Assembly: GCA_947396885.1 (NCBI GenBank) | Contig: OX377203.1 | Location: 6,014,001-6,078,000 of the forward strand | Origin: Heligmosomoides polygyrus polygyrus | Taxonomy: Eukaryota; Nematoda; Chromadorea; Rhabditida; Heligmosomidae | Reading direction: 5' to 3' | Length of the DNA stretch: 64,000 nt | Shown: positions 40,601 to 51,739 of the stretch, one piece after another | Layout of the letters: each line of letters starts with the position of its first letter | Position numbering within the stretch: the first letter of the stretch is position 1 | Made by a program: the position numbers and the translations under genes | The notes under the pieces: generated by a model | What the model was told of the DNA's origin: nothing | Databases searched by the model: none | What the model saw: only the letters and a program-made list of their open reading frames with translations

Positions 40601-41450
40601 TAACCTAGCGTAGTCGACCGAAATTTTGAAAGCAGATATCATTCCTGTGATCAGCACCCCAAATAACTCTCTGGGCGATGTTTGAGCGAAATTGTTTCTT
40701 TCGACCTCTCCTCGACCTTTGGGGTAGTGAAAGACAGCAGTGCCGGTAATTCTGCTTATCCTCCTTTACTTATACATACTCATGGTAACCTTCTGTAATT
40801 TATCGTTTCACCGAAAATGGTTGCCAGGTTGGTGAGTTGCTTCCCAAATAACCGTATTGATAAATTTGGGACGAAAAATCGTTGTCGACCTCTAGAGAAA
40901 AGGGAGGGAGTGTATGCGCTCCTATCTGCAATGCTCCCGACCCGTTTCACGTAAGTGTATGCGAGAGTGGTGAGGAAAAAATACGCAGCAAGGTGACCAA
41001 TCACAGATGGATAAAATAATTTGTACTTGGTAAAAATTAGCTAAAGTAGTGAAAGTTGAGAAGGAGAATAAAAAGCAGTCCATAAAGAAATCCGAAAAAC
41101 ATTGAGCACATCTTGATGATGGGTCAGATGAGTGCTTGTCAATCGTGTTCGCAAATGAAGTGACAGCGAGAAACACTTCCAAAACTGATTGAGAACATTC
41201 CAAAGATGTCATATAGGGATAGCCTCTAACGGAACCTTCCTCGGCGAGACAAGCGTGTTTTAATGGACGCGCGACATCACTCCACGCTACCGAAGCCTAA
41301 ATGTAGTCTGCCTTTGTAGAAATGAGAACAGTCACCTAGCGAACACCTTAGCCCTTCCGGAATCGAACCCTCAACCCTCCTCCCGTAGGTCCGCATCGCT
41401 ATCCACTCGGCCATCTAGTCGCTGACACCATCGATACGAATGAATCATTT
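40601..41450. repeat. Duplicated block P with tRNA-like segment
   Basis: This is the inverse of 49430-49866 plus 51334-51740. At 41352-41424 (minus) it holds a tRNA-like stretch with TGGCCGAGTGGATAGCG (A box) and GGTTCGATTCC (B box), spaced as in a serine/leucine-type tRNA with a long variable arm, but without a clean acceptor stem. This copy is not interrupted by the CAGGGTGGCCC transposon present in the other copy. Confidence 0.7.
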
Positions 41451-41455
41451 GAATG

Positions 41456-43390
41456 TACCTTGCAAACTCGTTTTCATATACATAGAGCGTATGCAGGTAG
41501 TGCATACCTCGAGCTTATGAAAAACTATTCAAGAGTGTTAGCAATGAAGAAGTTTGAGCGATTTGCTAGCAAAACGTTGCTTGATATGTATGATCTTTCT
41601 TGAGACAAGTCGACATGTGATACCGATTACCGGTCCGCTATATATATTTACCAGCCGTTCAGCGGCCTGTCGGCCGACTCTGTGCATTAGTACTGAGGTC
41701 ACCACCTAAGCAGGATTGTCCCATCGTAAAACGGTGCCGAGGTCACCAATACATTCAACTTAAGGGTTTCCCACATGTCGTGTGTGGAAAAACTCACCTG
41801 GAGAGCTCTAGTGATATCAGCTCTGGTGAAACACTCCTACAGCATCGCATCTCCAGGCGCGTTTGGCGACGTGTTCGGCACGTCTACTTAGTCGCCAGGC
41901 ACGTTTCACAAGTACACCTCCCTCCCCCCCCCCCTCCATCCCCCATCCCACATTTCCCCCAACACACTCCTCAGCACTGCGTCTCCAGGCGCAATTGGTG
42001 ACGTGTTCGGCACGTCTACTGGATCGCCATGCACGTTGAGCAACGTGTTCGGCACGTCTACTGAGTCGACAGGCACGCTGTCGACAGGCACGCTGCTCAA
42101 AAATTCTATTTTATAGATGCGTACGTACTCCAAACGATACACGAGTGATTCCCAACTATCCCTAGGGCGAAAAAGAGATGTCGTGATAAAGTGTTCAATT
42201 CGCTTTTTTACCGTGACGCTCGCTGCAAATATTGCATGCAGGCTTATTAGAATCGCCAAATGCCAAATTTTTCCGTAGTAGGTTGAGGAAAATAAACCTA
42301 CTCTCGACGCTGCATTTAAAGGACATTTCCTGAATATATGCAACATTGTTTTCCTTTTTTGGAAGGTTTTACTTCCGTTTTACTTTTATTCACTTAAAAA
42401 AAAACTTGGTTTTTTGTGCTGTTAAGTGATTTTTGTTCACTTAGTGTTTGATTTATATTTTACTTTAAGTTACTAATCTGGTTTCTGTATTGATGCTTAA
42501 TTAGTTCCCCCAATGTTATCTGATTTCTGGCATTGTTGTTCACTCAATTTCCTTAACCCTTTTCTTTGATGTGGGTTTTTGTCAATCTTAATGCCTTTGT
42601 AAACTCATTTGTCACTTTTCCATTGCGTCTCCTATCAGCCGTCATGTGGGCTTCAATGGGAGCGGCGGACCTACCAAGATGGTATCCGGAGCCGTTCTCC
42701 CTTGCGACTTGCAGTGTTGGCGGGCCACTGCTCGTGTCCCATTGAATTGCCTACTCCATAAACCCTTGTTTCTGCGTTTTCCTCTTCCGTTATTTCTAAG
42801 TCGACCCCTGTTAATTTATTTTTTCTTGTCAGCTATCATCACTAAACGCTAGGTTGAGTTAATGAGGAGTTTTAGTTGTTTGTTTTCGTTCTCATTTTCT
42901 AAAGATCGTTGCCTTGTTGTCACCGTGTCCATGTTTATGAACTGTTGATCATGGCGCACTATGCAGTGTAAATAAATAAATAAATAAATAAACTACACCT
43001 CCCCCATCCCCACACTTTTCCCCAACGCACTCCTCCAGCACTCCTGTGCAAACAAACAAACACACAGACAGACAGGCACTTGTCGGTTCTCGCTTATATA
43101 TAGTAGGATTTTGTATTGCATGTTGTCTTTGTTTCGGCTTTATCGTATTGCGTGTATGGCTGAGTGTTTTTAGTGTTTGCTTTCTGACATAAGACAACGA
43201 ATAAATAAATAAATGAAATGTTAATCTGACTGTGGTCTTCACAATTGGTACATATGTATGCCCAAAGCTCGTCTCTTCTTGTTCTAGACGGATAGCACTG
43301 TAGACATATACGTGGGTTTATGTTCACTTTGTGTGTGAGAATGTTGGAAATCGTCCTGAGACCAGTTGATTTCCTTCTACCTTGAAGAGT
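41456..43390. repeat. Interspersed repeat copy Y, split by inserted minisatellite DNA
   Basis: 41456-41650 and 43090-43390 together match copy X (22310-22740). The roughly 1.4 kb between them has C-rich runs at 41915-41985, repeated at 42992-43048, and a minisatellite at 41870-42095. Short TAAATAAA runs occur at 42970-42990 and 43198-43215. The remainder (42100-42990) is unassigned. Confidence 0.55.
41870..42095. repeat. Minisatellite with GTGTTCGGCACGTCTACT core
   Basis: At least three copies of GTGTTCGGCACGTCTACT (41870, 42002 and 42038 regions) are each followed by a GTCGMCAGGCACG-type block. The last block is itself doubled (GTCGACAGGCACGCT twice). On the minus strand it gives a repetitive VPVDSVDVPNT-like translation, which I treat as non-coding. 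Confidence 0.6.
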
Positions 43391-43399
43391 CTTCAATCA

Positions 43400-45487
43400 C
43401 AACATCCTATTCTTTCCAAGCATTTGGGATAAACGATTACTCTCTACGAGAGCACTTCATTACCGCTTTCCGAGAGGTGTGTTTCTGAATCCTATCCAGA
43501 TGTCCATGATAAGGTGATGTGTTCCACAGCGAACAAGAAGATGATGAGATGAATGTGTACAATGGAATGCTTAGACATGAATAACAGTAATATCCATTTT
43601 CACCTCATCACGTTCCACAGAATAGTTTTCAACCATGGACACCTTCTCCTGCTCGTGGAGGATCACCAGCAAAACAAGGTGCGGTAGCAACGATGAACAT
43701 GCGAAAACGGCTGTTCGTAACAAAGCAAGATCACAAATTAGTCAAGAGACGTTAACTGGAAGAACCTCTCTAGGGATTAAGCGCTCAAATTATTAGTCAG
43801 TGTTGTATAGCTCTGCCTGATATACAAATCTGCTAGGTCTCCTTCTTGCGACCCGTCTGCTTCGAGAGCCACTTGGTGAGAGAGAGAGAGAGAAGTGTAG
43901 AGAAGATTTATTAAGAGAAAGATAAGGAGAACAATATCCACAACTGGGAAGTCGTGGACCCGACCTTAGCATGCCAAGGCCTCCTACTGCCGGCCTTTTA
44001 TGCAGTCCGCTTTCCGCCTCGCCTGCTCGCGACCTACTTACTACTTAGCGGGAGACCACTTCCTGGGTGGATCGGCGCCCATCTTGCCGAAAACGGACTC
44101 ATCCTTCAGGTCAAACGTCTGGGTCACTGCCACAACAGTCAGTAAAGAGGATATCTAATTCAGGAAACAGATAAGGTAAGTGATTTTTCGGTGGCTTAGT
44201 TCACGTCCGTTTTCCTTGATACACAACACTTACAGGAATCGTAGATCACGGTTTACCTCAAACTTGGGTAATTAGACCTATATTATAAATAGTAGTATAA
44301 ATATGTCACATGATGTAAGCATAAATACGTCTTTTAAAGACTAACATGAAAAGAAAATGAAAACTAAAAGAAGATGAGCACCATCTAGAAATTACCAGAA
44401 GATTGGCTTCTATAATGCGTTTTTGTTTTCCTAGCGCGATAAGGCTCAAAGCTAAATTTTTTCACAATATTTCTAGTTGTCCTATAATTACGACAGAGTC
44501 GCGATATGCGAGAGATAAAGTGAAGAATTTGGTGAAGATTCATTTAGTAAAACTTATGTTTTAAACTGATCTGTGAAATGCGTATGTGACAAATGCCTTT
44601 GCTATTGAGATAACATGGATTGTAATATGTATCTGGTCGTTGCATGTGAAATAGCAAAATTCGACTGAAAGCTTTGATAGATCATACGTTTGCCAGGAAG
44701 CAACTTTATTAATTGAAATAAGCACCATTACAATTAGCACGCTTTTCCCAACGCAACAATAGCTTAGCCATTCTATCTTTGTAAAAATCAGAACTACGAG
44801 AATTGACAAAACATAAAAAGTCTTTTTCCACACCATTTTGGTTGCTGAAATTTTTATTTATTTTTTAGATACCATCTAAATGCTTAAAAAATAATATTCG
44901 GTAGGAGACAGAGCTAGTAAATATGCTGAATGTGGTTGTGTGATTCATACTGTAAATGCAACGTCAAAACTCAGCAATAGGTAAGTGATAAGAAAGCGGA
45001 GATTCTCCGCTTTCAGATGCTATATACAGTGTCTGAAAGAGAAGCTTACGTAGCCACAAAAAATCGACCGGAAATTGAGGTAGCAAAATCGGCCATTTCA
45101 TATGCAACGACCTAATAGCAGCTCAAAAAGTAATTTCTACTCTATAAAAGATAACCAAATAAGGTGTGTTCGTCAAGGTGGGTAATCCAACCACTGGCTA
45201 TCTATAGTAAGGCGAAGAGAGACTCCGTAGAGTTAAAAACGAACTCAGACGTTCTACTAATTACAAGGTTCAGACACAGTATGTATGTATGTCTTCTCCG
45301 ACCGTTGGTGTTTTGCTATTCGGCTGTCTGACTGTTATTTTTCTGGTGACTACGCTGGAACATGCCAATTAGGTGAATCGTTTAGTCGAGTCTTCTGAAA
45401 AGAAGGTAAGGCGTGTTTCTTGGCTCGAAAGTGTTATCTTTTGTTCATGATACCTTTTACAGGCTGTTCATCAGAATCAGCAGTATT
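43400..45487. other. Unassigned, mostly AT-rich sequence upstream of the receptor gene
   Basis: A (GA)n run lies at 43877-43892. No gene is supported. The promoter and first exon(s) of the receptor that starts at 45488 could be here, but they cannot be picked out. Confidence 0.4.
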
Positions 45488-45585
45488 ATGGTCTTTACTA
45501 CGACTTTGGTTAACTGCTATTATTTCGTCTTTGTTGTATTTGCCGTTTCTGCCAACGGGTTATTTATATTTCTAGTCAAATACAG
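45488..45585 (+). CDS. Srd-like serpentine receptor, exon with TM1
   Basis: The exon encodes MVFTTTLVNCYYFVFVVFAV and SANGLFIFLVKY, a hydrophobic TM1 with the N of nematode chemoreceptors, and ends TACAG|GTATAT at a usable donor (phase 2). It precedes, in the same orientation, the exon at 48715-49200 and the 3' exons at 56719-57583. Start ATG 45488 is the first one that gives a plausible extracellular N-terminus; an upstream exon is possible. The intron that follows contains the mariner at 45815-47921. Confidence 0.6.
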
Positions 45586-45814
45586 GTATATGGATATTCA
45601 TTTCAAAAGTGTAACAAAAATATTCTGTGGCCTATTACTACCATAGTAATACATTGTTTTAAGAAGCCCGCAAAGCCTTAACGATTTCAAGTTTTTGCTA
45701 ATAAACACGGCTGCGAATCAAATTTTGCTGGTCCTCCAGGCAGGATTCTTACAACAGAGGTGGGTTCGTTGTGCTACAAATTCTTACAGATAAGACCAGC
45801 ATGACTGGAAACTG

Positions 45815-47921
45815 TTAGGTTGTAACGAAATAAATGGCACTGAACCACTGTAAATTTAAACAGTTAATATCTCGGCTTGTAGGCAAGTTTATTAATCGAA
45901 ATAAAAATTTTCTGACTCTACACATCTTTGCCAACGTGACACAAGCTTTTTTATCCCAGTAGCATAAAAATCAGAAGTTCTGGAATTGACGAAATCTTCG
46001 AAGGCACTTTCGGCATCCTGTTGGTATTTGAATAGTTTCCCTACCAAGAAGTCGCCAAGATGCTTGGAGAAATGGTAGTCTGTTGGGGAGAGGTCGGGAA
46101 AAAACGGAGGATGTGATAGAGTTTCAATGCTCAGCTCATTCAATTTCTGCAACGTCATTCGTGCTACATGGGGGCGAGCATTGTCGTGTAGAAGGAGAAC
46201 TCGCCTTCGGTTTACCAAGGCCGGCCGAATATCCTTCAACTTTTTCATCGTTTCTTCAATTTCAATGCAGTACTTCTCTGCCGTACTGGATTCACCGGGA
46301 GGGAGGAAGCTGTGGTGAATAATTCCCAGCGAACACCACCATACTGTCACCATTACTTTCTTTTGGTGCAATTCCGGCTTCGCAAAAACCTTGGGGCTCT
46401 CATCGCTGTCCACCCACTGTGCCGATCGTCGCCTGTTGTCGTACATTATCCATTCCTCGTCACAGGTTACGATGCGATCGAGGAATGGGTCCGTTTCGTT
46501 CCGTAGAAGCAGTGCGGACGAGATCTCATATCGTCGGTTTCTTTGCTGCTCAGACAGCTCGTGAGGCACCCATCTTTCCAGCTTTTTGGTCTCTCCAATT
46601 TCCTTCAGATGCCGGGCAGCTGTGTTGTGACTGACGCCAAGAACCTTCGCTATCTCCCTGGTACCTTTGCGTGGATCCTCCTCTACCACATCTCTCAGCT
46701 TGTCGTCATCAACATCACTATGCCTCCCACGACCTTCATGTCCTTCCAAGCTCTCATCTCCATTCCGGAACTTCTGATACCAACGATACGCCGTCCGAAT
46801 TGTGGAACATCCTTGACCGAATGCGGCGTTAACCTTCTCGCCCGCCTCCTTAGCTGTAGTGCCCAGCTTGAATTCATACAAGTAAATGCCTAGGATTACC
46901 CTTTTGTCCACCTGCAAAAAATAGAATTAGTTACAAATCGATATGCAAAATTATTCAAAATCTCACAGCTCTTTAACAGTTTGAAATTCAAAACCACAAC
47001 AATCAAATAGAATTAGATAGAATAAGTCGCATAATTTCCTCAACAACATAAACTCAATATCACAACGATCACAAGCGAAAGACAACAACGAGAACAACGA
47101 CAACCACAACCTTAAACATGCTTTGTTTCGCCTGTACCTTCATACAAAACATGTTTAAAATTAGTTACCCCGAGGCTCTTCAGTGAAGAGGGTAACTAAT
47201 TAACTTGGTTGTTAGTACATTACAAAGTAATACATTAGTGTGCTTTATGTACCAACAACCAAGTTTTACAAATGAAAGGACACACAAAACACACACAATT
47301 CAATTATTTTAATTTCACTTGTTTGTTTAGTTTACTTCTTGAATTTTGTTTTTATATATATATTATATATATATTTGTTTTATATGTTTTTATATATATA
47401 TTATATATATATATTTTTCAAATATTTTTTGTTTACTTTTTATTTATCTATTATATAGATTGTTTTCTATTTCTTAATTTTTTATTTTTTTTTTAATTTT
47501 AAAAAATTTTATGTTTATATTTATTTATATACACATTTCTATTTTTTTTAATTTAATCTTTGTATTTTTATATAAAACGATATTCTTCAATTGTAAACTC
47601 ACCACTTCCCTCGAAAGATAGCAATAAAATGAGAATAACGTTTGAGTTAAAGCATATCACTACCATTATCATTACCAGTCACAATATAATGTTTCACATT
47701 CCATTCCTCTCTCATTCTGGCTTATTTTTGCAATAAAACTATATAACAAGTCAATAAAACTCTAAAGTTTTCTCACTTTTACATAGAAAATTTGGTATTC
47801 ACCAGTAGAGCAAAGTTTGCGCTTTTGATATGCCACATGTTACGGTTTGTTCTTGATCAAACGCGTAAAGACGCGCCAAAGAATGGCGCGAGCCGGTGCC
47901 ATTTTATTCGTTACAGACTAA
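45815..47921 (-). mobile_element. Bandit-like mariner with enlarged 5' intron region, copy 1
   Basis: The TIR TTAGGTTGTAACGAAATAAA starts at 45815. The inverse TIR ends at 47921 (TTCGTTACAGACTAA), followed by TA; the left TA is mutated to TG. It is 2,107 bp compared with 1,282 bp for copy 2 at 62589. The additional ~825 bp (about 46921-47747) sit between the 5' untranslated part and the transposase. They contain (AT)n runs at 47355-47420 and small inverted repeats (47112-47158, 47160-47202, 47203-47266). The element lies in intron 1 of the serpentine receptor, antisense to it. Confidence 0.85.
45892..46917 (-). CDS. Mariner transposase (bandit-like), open frame
   Basis: The open frame is ~340 aa. 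The N-terminal helix-turn-helix region (1-110) includes GTREIAKVLGVSHNTAARHL, followed by the mariner linker WVPHEL (about 116). Catalytic D,D34D residues: D153 (TCDEEW), D245 (LLHDNARPH), D280 (LSPTDYHF); exactly 34 residues separate the last two. All are intact. The start is odd: where copy 2 has ATGGAC, this copy has GTGGAC directly after TTTTTTGCAG. An upstream ATG at about 47838 gives 12 codons (WHIKSANFALL) that join in phase to GTGGAC if a GTGAAT...TTGCAG intron is removed. It is either a spliced gene or a copy with a lost start. Confidence 0.88.
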   Translation of the reverse strand: MQVDKRVILGIYLYEFKLGTTAKEAGEKVNAAFGQGCSTIRTAYRWYQKFRNGDESLEGHEGRGRHSDVDDDKLRDVVEEDPRKGTREIAKVLGVSHNTAARHLKEIGETKKLERWVPHELSEQQRNRRYEISSALLLRNETDPFLDRIVTCDEEWIMYDNRRRSAQWVDSDESPKVFAKPELHQKKVMVTVWWCSLGIIHHSFLPPGESSTAEKYCIEIEETMKKLKDIRPALVNRRRVLLLHDNARPHVARMTLQKLNELSIETLSHPPFFPDLSPTDYHFSKHLGDFLVGKLFKYQQDAESAFEDFVNSRTSDFYATGIKKLVSRWQRCVESENFYFD

Positions 47922-47923
47922 TA

Positions 47924-48714
47924 GCTTCTTCTTCATTGTTCATTCCTCAGCCCAAGATCGATTTGCAGAGAATGTGACTGCCACTTACTTTGGAAGATGC
48001 TCAAGGCAAAGACCTGGAATTTTCGGGTCGTTACGCAATATGTCCAGAGAGGTGCTGATCCTGGCTGATCTAGGGGGGGGGGGGTGGTGTACACTGATGT
48101 CTAAGATGTCTAGGATGTCTACACTGCTGTTCATGGGTTTGCCACTGCGATTCCAACCTTCATCTTTATCCTTAGGCTTGCATCTTTGGCCTGAAATTCA
48201 TAACGAAAAACCCCTCAATCGCCAAGAGCAACAGAATATTGTTTCCGGTCTCATATGGTGATTCCTTCCTAGCCGTTTTGCGCCTAGCTGTCACACAATA
48301 AACAACGAAAACAGACACGGGTTAGAGAGGGAAGAACCTACTTACTCGAATTCTGAATAAATTTCTATAATACGAGAAGAAATAATGCGTTAGAAGACCT
48401 CGTAGTTCAAATGGCATCAAGAACGCAAAAGAAGGAACCTCTGCCGCGGAGTCTCATGCGCTCAAAAAGCGTAGAAATGCCGATAATGCACTTTCGCTGG
48501 ATTTTTCCCTTGCGTTATACTGTAACGCCCTTCGCGCAGTGGTTGTAGTTACAGTCAATACGCTACAGTCGTCAACTTACCGGCGCACTCCGTGAATTAC
48601 AAGGACCAGTAGGCTTCTTGCAACAACCCAGATAGGGAAATTGGTGCTAGCGATTTTCTGACTCATTCTCCGATGAATCCGAGCGCAGATGGTTTGCTCG
48701 CGGAAACGATTACT
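47924..48714. other. Receptor intron 1, remaining sequence
   Basis: This is intronic by position. It contains a G13 run at 48074-48086 and short GATGTCTA repeats after it. No other element is recognised. Confidence 0.4.
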
Positions 48715-49200
48715 GGCCGCGCTTGAGAGACAACCGATACCGCGAAATTTACTCATGCACGTTGATGAATCAGTTATCAGTTATTTCGGGGACGATTATG
48801 ACTTTCACCGTTATCGATCTGCGAAATGATAATGGATCTGGACCCAGGAATTATTGCAGCGTACGTAGCCACTTATTTTTACTGCATGTTAACCGGATAT
48901 TTCAGGCTGCTGCCTTCCGGCCCGGTGCTGGCGCTTCTACCTGTGGGGCCATGTCGTCTATTCGGACCTACTACGTGCTTTGTCGCATATAACATTGGCA
49001 ATGGGCTCTGTCTTAATGTGGCGCTGTCCGTAATCAATACGATGTACTTTCGTTACCGTCTCATTCATACTACTCAACTATCGCAAGCCCGAATTCGAAA
49101 AAACGTTATGGCTGCTGCTGTTCTGCCATTAATACTAGCAGTAAGTTCTAACGTCGTTTTGATTAGTGTTTCGCAGGCGCGATACATAAGATCGGACATC
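48715..49200 (+). pseudogene. Srd-like serpentine receptor, exon with TM2-TM4, probable frameshift
   Basis: Reading starts in one frame (EIYSCTLMNQLSVISGTIMT, TM2-like) and after about 48824 must move to another (MIMDLDPGIIAAYV). Dropping one A in GCGAAATGAT would keep it open. It continues TGYFRLLPSGPVLALL, GPCRLFGPTTCFVAYNIGNG (TM3 motif typical of Srd), NTMYFRYRL and VMAAAVLPLILAVSSNVVLI (TM4). The limits are uncertain: a weak AG near 48728 is the best acceptor and the donor near 49200 is not clear. The frame shift suggests a decaying gene or an assembly error. Confidence 0.6.
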
Positions 49201-49868
49201 GGACAAGGATCACAGAACTGTGTTTCTTTTTTGCTACCGGCTACTGGGTAGTCCAAAAATGGCAAAAGCGGCTTCACATCAGAACCGGTGATAAGGCATA
49301 AGTGACACCTGGAATGACCCCGTCGTGCTCAGAACTTAACCTACCAAAGTTGTGGAGCTCAAACTAAAGTTAGATTATAGTAATACGATAATTTACGACG
49401 TTTCCTAGACGAGACTGCAATGTACATTCAAATGATTCATTCGCATCGATGGTGACAGCGACAAGATGGCCGAGTGGATAGCGATACGGACTTACGGGAG
49501 GAGGGTCGAGGGTTTAATTCCGAAGGGGGTCAAGGTAATTGCTAGGTAGACTGTTCTCATTTTTATAAAAGCAGACTACATTTAATGTTTTCTAGTATAC
49601 CGTATTCACTTTCTAAACTTGCTTTTAACCTGTTGTCAGTTGTAGAAGAAGCTGGTTTTCTCGTCTGGAGTGATGTCGCGCGTCCATTAAACCACGTTTG
49701 TCTCGCCGAGGAAGGTTCCGTTAGAGGCTATCCCCAAATAACCTCTTTGGATGTTCTCAATCAGTTTTAGAAATGTTTACCGCTGTCACTTCATTTGCTA
49801 GCACGATCGACAAGTACTCATCTGACCCATTATCAAGAAGTGCTCACTGTTTTTCGGATTTCTTTATA

Positions 49869-51333
49869 CAGGGTGGCCCATAGGTCCTGCAACAAAAACA
49901 TAGTCGTATAAAAAGGCTAAGAATGCACCAAACTTGGTACACTTACAAATGATGTTTGCACATAGTTTGTAGATTATGGTGGAGCGGTATTATTTATAAA
50001 GAACCACTCTTGGATTGATAAAAGCCTTCAGATTGTAGGGTTGCTTTGCAGCTCGCGTCGCAGCACCTCGTACGGAGTTTTATTTCTTATTCTTATTCGT
50101 TCCAAAGAAGATATTGAACAAAAGATTTTTTATGCTTTGTAGAGCAGGACATTTTTCGTAAGATGGTTAGTAAACAAAGATTGAAAATCTAAAGACTCAG
50201 GCGTTTCACGGCTAGTCTTTCGCAGGTGCAATATTTTGCAGATGGACTGAGAACCGCTACCACGACCAGAATGTGCATTTTGCCTGTAAACAGCGCAATT
50301 GAGTCTCTAACATATAGCGTTATGTTTTTCTTTCCATTAAACCAACATTCCATGATCGACTGTCATTGAATCTTGGAATGACCTTGATGCCAATAAAACT
50401 GTTCGAACTGTGGAGCCAAGATTGTTAACCACACTTTATTCGGCTGACGTTTCCGCCTTCTTCAGATCCTGGAAAAGTCAAGCGAGGCTTGAAAGGTTAC
50501 TCGTCCAAGAACTATTTCAAGTCACAGGAGTTTCCGGAACTAATAGGAAAGGGAGACGAAAGGGAGTGAGACAGCCCAACTAACCTTATGAAAGCAGCCA
50601 AGAGGCTGGTGCGTCACCCTCGGATAGAGGCAGTTTGGGTGAATGAGACTACCACCTAGGGTCAACCCCTCAGCGACTCTCCGGCTGTCGCCCTCCGGGG
50701 TCGAGCCCACAGAGGTCAGCAAATGGGCCAGCTCCTGGATTAGCGATACGCGCTCTTCCTTCCTATTGATCGCGGGATTCTTGAAGGCAACCCACAGCGC
50801 TTCGAGAGTCTTGCGTGCTGCGATATCAACCTCTCGAGCAAAATGGAAGCAGCTTGCCAGAGTCTTTGCTTCACTTGTGGACTTGTGGAGCCTTTTTTGT
50901 GGTTCTCTAGAAACTAGTAATAGATTACGCACACGGCTGAATATTGCATTTGTTCCGGCGGGTTGCTGCATTGTATATGATCAGAAAATTAATAGCGTTC
51001 TTCTACTGCAGTTTAGATCCGTTCATCTAATGTTTACTTCTGAAAAACCCTGATCTGTCCCATACCATCATACCGTATATTCAACAACCAATCTTCGAAA
51101 TTTAGTCACATCGGAATGGGAGTCACGGGCCAGAGAAGAATTTTCGGTACTCTTACGTAAGAGCGCATTACTTTGTAATAAGAGCAGCTATACTCATATT
51201 ACTTTCCAAAAGTATAGCACTAAGTATATCTACATAAGTATATCTACATACATTGGTATGCTGTTCTTTGTCATTGGAAAAACGCAACCAATAAGGTCGC
51301 CTAATTTTGTTGCAGTACTTATGGGCCACAATG
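49869..51333. mobile_element. DNA transposon with CAGGGTGGCCC ends, copy 2
   Basis: The left end CAGGGTGGCCCATAGGTCCT is preceded by TA (49867-49868). The right end GGGCCACAATG is followed by TA (51334-51335). It is 1,465 bp and related along both flanks to 37298-38689. The centre carries a Penelope-type fragment (50430-50890) that copy 1 lacks. No transposase is visible. Confidence 0.78.
50430..50890 (-). pseudogene. Penelope-like element 3' relic
   Basis: The minus strand encodes EVDIAARKTLEALWVAFKNP and AINRKEERVSLIQELAHLL, matching the region after the GIY-YIG domain of the Penelope relic at 30.6 kb (ARKTLEAFWIHSKSSKRNRK). The 3' sequence TTTATTCGGCTGACGTTT (50432-50449) is also shared. 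The endonuclease core is missing. It is nested in DNA transposon copy 2. Confidence 0.72.
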
Positions 51334-51739
51334 TAGACGTATTTCTTCCTCACCACCCTCGCATACGCTTACGTGAGACAGGTCGGGGCATTGCAGATAG
51401 GAGCACATGCACTCACTTCCTCAACTCTAGAGGTTAACAACGATTTTTTTGTCCCAAATTTATCAACACGGTTATTTGCGAAGCACTCACCAATCTCGCA
51501 ACCATTTTCGGTAAAACGATAAATTAGAGAAGGTCACGATGGGTATGTATAAGTAATACGCAGAATTACTGGCACTGCTGTTTTTAACTACTTCAAAGGT
51601 CGAGGAGAGGTCGAAAGAAACAATTTCGCTCAAACATCGCCGAGGGAATTATTTGGGGTGCTGATTACGGGTATGATATCTGTTTTCAAAATTTCGATCA
51701 ACTACGGTAGGTTGTGCTAAATTATTATTATTTATTACA

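Noticed and set aside
41906..42346. 146-codon minus-strand ORF with repetitive VPVDSVDVPNT translation
   Set aside because: The repetition is explained by the DNA minisatellite, and the ORF runs into C-rich low-complexity sequence.
47272..47496. 74-codon ORF rich in F, Y and I
   Set aside because: Translation of (AT)n and poly-T sequence inside the mariner insert; not a membrane protein.
48074..48086. G13 run as a possible G-quadruplex or slippage site
   Set aside because: A single homopolymer without further G-runs; could also be an assembly-sensitive tract.
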